Origin: Camarhynchus parvulus
Taxonomy: Eukaryota; Chordata; Aves; Passeriformes; Thraupidae
Reading direction: 5' to 3'
Length of the DNA stretch: 64,000 nucleotides
Assembly (NCBI RefSeq): GCF_901933205.1
Contig: NC_044572.1
Location: 112,108,965-112,172,964, forward strand
The notes under the pieces were generated by a model. The model did no database searches, was not told where the DNA came from, and was given only the letters and a program-made list of their open reading frames with translations. This document shows positions 60,839 through 64,000 of the stretch, piece by piece. Numbering within the stretch: position 1 is the stretch's first letter; every line of letters starts with the position of its first letter. The position numbers and the translations under genes are program-made.

Positions 60839-61371
60839 TCATACAGGTTTGTTTGCCCCACCTGCTTCCCTCATGTAAGCTGGGTCTTGCACAGTGTTTC
60901 TGACTCTGCTGGTGCTCTGCCTGTCCATCCTCATCCTGAAGGGGAAGCAGAAGTCCTTGAAGCATCTCTTGAAGTTTTCATCCAAAAAGGCATAAAGGAT
61001 TGGGTTGAGGCTGCTGTTGGTGTAACCCAAAGCAATGCAGAAGTAATAGCTGGATATGGCAGCAGTGCTGTGGGACACGTCCCCTAAGGCCTCCACCAGC
61101 ACGAAAATGTGAATTGGAGTCCAGCAGATGATAAAGACTGCCACAACCACAAGCACCAACCTGGTGATGCGGCGCAGGTTTCGATCTTTCTCTCGAGACC
61201 CAGAGAGAAGCCGGACGCTTTTCAGGCGCAGAATCATCAGAGTATAGCAAACAATTATAATGAGAACTGGAATAACAAATGCAAAGACAAAGACACAGAT
61301 TTTCATGAAGATGTCCCACCACACATAATCTCTGTCTGGAAACTGCAAGGAGCATTCAGTGCTAGCAGTAT
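60839..61371 (-). CDS. OPRK1: Kappa opioid receptor, last coding exon (partial gene)
   Basis: This exon encodes the second extracellular loop through the C-terminus of the dynorphin receptor, a Gi/o-coupled class A GPCR. The acceptor TTTTTAG precedes 61371; the exon starts in codon phase 1 and ends with TGA at 60841-60839. Order: ECSLQFP with the disulfide Cys, TM5 ([15 protein letters not shown]), loop [21 protein letters not shown]6 with CWTPIH, TM7 with [19 protein letters not shown] (NPxxY), a helix-8 Cys in [12 protein letters not shown] (FPXXM, the GEC1-binding type), and a tail with STSRVRNT ending in NKPV. It is nearly identical to the human protein over this stretch; pocket residues His in PIH, Glu in VEALG and the YY pair are kept, with Val for human Ile294. 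TM1-TM4 exons are absent and must lie to the right. Confidence 0.97.
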
Positions 61372-64000
61372 CTAAAAATGAAGGAAGCAAGAAGAAAATT
61401 GCTTTGTTATTAGATATTCTAAACAATGTCATTATCATAGTGTAACCTAGGAAAAGTGATTAGCATGTACTATGATATTAATAAATGGAGTTATCATTAA
61501 ATCACTCCAAGGAAGCTTTCAGTTACCACTGAAACTGGTTTTATGCAGCTGTGTCTAGAAATTACTGAGATTTGAGCTTTTTCAAAAGCAAAATATTGTA
61601 TGAAATTTCTTTCCCATGGGAGGATCAAAAAAAGGAGAGCACAAAAACAAAATCTGTAAAGTTGTTTCCATTTGAATCTTACTGAGATTTAAAACCAGAC
61701 TGAGTACCCTGTTCAGCAAAGCAGAAATCTCATCATTATTATCAAACTACATATGTTTTTGTCTGATTTTTGAGATCATGAATGGTAGAAGCTGAAGGAG
61801 GTTTTGATACTAAGAAAATTTTGACAATATATGATAATTTTGTAATAATCTTTTCCCATGTGCCTTTTACAGCACAACTAAGGTACACGCAAATGCTTAC
61901 ATTCAGAAAAACCCATGGAAACATCTTCTTTTCTGTTAAATAGAAGCAAATAAAATACATGTGTGCATGGAGTCAAATGGCAGCTACTCTTTTAGCAGAT
62001 CATGCCATTGGAAATGCAGCCTGTGCAGAGACTGCAGGATCTGGGCCATAGAGATCAGTCCACTCCCTTTCCCATTGCCCATGCCAGGATTCAGAGCCAC
62101 AGGCTGTCACTTGAATATATTTAGCAGAAATATTTCATCTGACAGGAGGAAGCTGAGGAATGAAATACTTGAAACTTAATTTGCTGAACTCATTAGAGCC
62201 TTCCAGCATATAAAACATACGGGAAAATAAGTAATAAGATAAATGAAAAGGCAAGAGAAGGGGTAAATTTACAACTATTGTCAGTAGTTCAACTCTACTG
62301 AAGACAAGTCTGGGTAACACAGGGATTTTTCATTCTGAATTGTAGCTTAGATTTTATCCTGTAAAGTTCTTTGGATTTTTTGTCATTTTCCCTACTGAGT
62401 TTGTCGTTCCTCTACAAAATACTATGTATTGTTTTTCACTGATTCAGATCTAAGAGTGGAATGATTCAGTGTACTCCTGCACATCACTTTTTCATATCTG
62501 TCTCCATCAGGACACATCAGAAAAAAAAAAAAAACAGGCCATATTTCCCTGCTATAAAAATGCCTCCCAAATCAAAAAGATATTGCAGAGAATTTGTTTG
62601 GAAAAACAATTAGGAGAGTAAGTTATCATTATACTGCTATACACACATTTCCATGGTTAGATATCAGAAAGTTGTTATGGGGCAATATTGAATACAGAAA
62701 CATTTTAATAGAAAACATTTACAGCTAAAAAAGCTATTTTTTAAAGTTTTATTTTAAATAATATGCAAATTATTCTGAAAGCTGGAAATGGAAAAGACAT
62801 TTTTCTAGGCTGATGCAGGATACTCAGATGACAGCACAAGTGTGACTTGACACTCAGTGAATCTATCTAAATCCTTTGTGCTGTAGGTTTTCATAAGCAT
62901 GCTTGCTTTCACTTAATTTCATTCTAGAAATGCCAACATTCATCTTCAAAGAAGTTTTCCTGTCAATTATTACTGCTATTTGTAGAAGAGCATGGCTTAG
63001 CAGCTATGACATAAAATCAGGATGCAGCTGTATTATCTAAATTAGTAAAGTTGCCTCCAGACGTGTGGGATGAAAATGAAGTGTGATCAGAGATGGCTGC
63101 TCTGGACCACATTCAGCTGCTCACTGAAACTCATTCCCAGAAGAAACAGCCTCTTCAGGTCTATTGACATAATTTCACATATTTATCAAAATTATTAGGT
63201 CATCCTCATGGTATTTTGCTATAATTTTTGGTTGGCAATGTTATTTTAGAATTCCAAATTATCAAATACAAACTTAATTATTATCTTGCATCTCACTGCA
63301 GTTTACATTCTACAGAAAATCTTATTCTTAATTCATTATTATTAATGTATTGCACTTGATATACATAACACCATAGCACAGTACTTTATGGAATCCATTT
63401 ACATTTTCCCAGTTTACAAGTAGGAAACAGTCAATAGAAAATCTGATCATAATGCACAACACTATATTAATTTCTGGAACTTTGGAAGTGGAACATAATA
63501 AAATCCAATTTATATTCTATTTTGACCGCCTGAAAAGTTGCAGAACTTACGAATAGGGTCATAATCTTCAGATTTCATACTGACATTTTCCACTTGGAAA
63601 CACAAATATTCCAAATATATTGATATATTTAAGGAAAAACACTGAATTCCATGTAGTAGTTGGTGTAAATATATTTTATAATGTGCTTGATAAACTACCA
63701 TTTAAAATTAATCTTAATATTGGTCTAGGAAACATGCATATTATATATACAATATTGATTGTGTCACTTTCATACCCTTCATATCCTTACTGGCAATATG
63801 AAGAGTTAATTTTATACCTTTATTTTTTTATAGCTGAACAATTCTTCAGCAAGAAAACTTCCATTAAGGCCAGAGCAGGAAAATTTACACAGATGTAAAA
63901 TTTATTCTGCAGGAAAAATGTATTTAAAGGACACACCTGGGAGCAATTCTGAGCTGTGATAACAAAATGGACTAACTGAGCACGGTGAGGGAGCCTCAAG
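61372..64000 (-). other. OPRK1: Intron of OPRK1 (partial, runs off the right edge)
   Basis: No sequence resembling the preceding OPRK1 exon (TM2-TM4, with LALADA and DRY) is found in these 2.6 kb on the - strand, so the intron continues past the window. It is AT-rich unique DNA with an A run at 62519-62534 and no recognised mobile element. Confidence 0.8.

Noticed and set aside
61441..64000. Search for the preceding OPRK1 exon
   Set aside because: No TM2-TM4 sequence was found on the - strand, so the exon is outside the window.

Overview
The window is vertebrate nuclear DNA, almost certainly from a bird and probably a songbird. The evidence is four CR1-type LINE fragments, several solo-LTR-like repeats of a kind I associate with passerine genomes (recognised from memory, not searched), AT-rich and CpG-poor intergenic DNA, and a GC-rich promoter-like left end. 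No prokaryotic features, CRISPR arrays or recognisable tRNA/rRNA genes were seen.

Two protein-coding genes are present, both rhodopsin-family (class A) peptide receptors coupled to Gi/o. At the left, on the + strand, is a complete intronless coding exon (1239-2222) for the neuropeptide B/W receptor NPBWR1, with a probable non-coding first exon ending at 202, a 5'UTR intron (203-1194), and a 3'UTR with a poly(A) signal at 2593. At the right, on the - strand, is the last coding exon (60839-61371) of the kappa opioid receptor OPRK1; its earlier exons lie beyond the right edge. The two genes converge, and the roughly 58 kb between the stop codons holds no gene I can support. The same neighbour pair is known in mammals, and the paralogous NPBWR2/OPRL1 pair suggests an ancient receptor block.

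Layout: 1-2620, NPBWR1 with a 49-bp GC-rich minisatellite inside its 5' intron; 2621-26550, AT-rich intergenic DNA with microsatellites, two short tandem duplications and two perfect hairpins; 26551-27632, a CR1 LINE with most of its reverse transcriptase deleted; 27633-34830, plain intergenic; 34835-35742, two retroviral LTRs side by side, one carrying a (GT)18 expansion; 35743-44240, intergenic; 44244-52096, three more CR1 fragments plus two stretches that look like conserved regulatory DNA; 53985-57290, two further LTR fragments; 57291-60838, OPRK1 downstream flank and 3'UTR; 60839-64000, the OPRK1 exon and part of its intron.

I did not find a new gene system. The most interesting items are the NPBWR1 intronic minisatellite, which carries a perfect AP-2-type consensus in 11 of its units, and candidate non-coding regulatory elements in the intergenic region. 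Most long open frames here are repeat-driven, chance AT-rich frames, or shadows of the two receptors.
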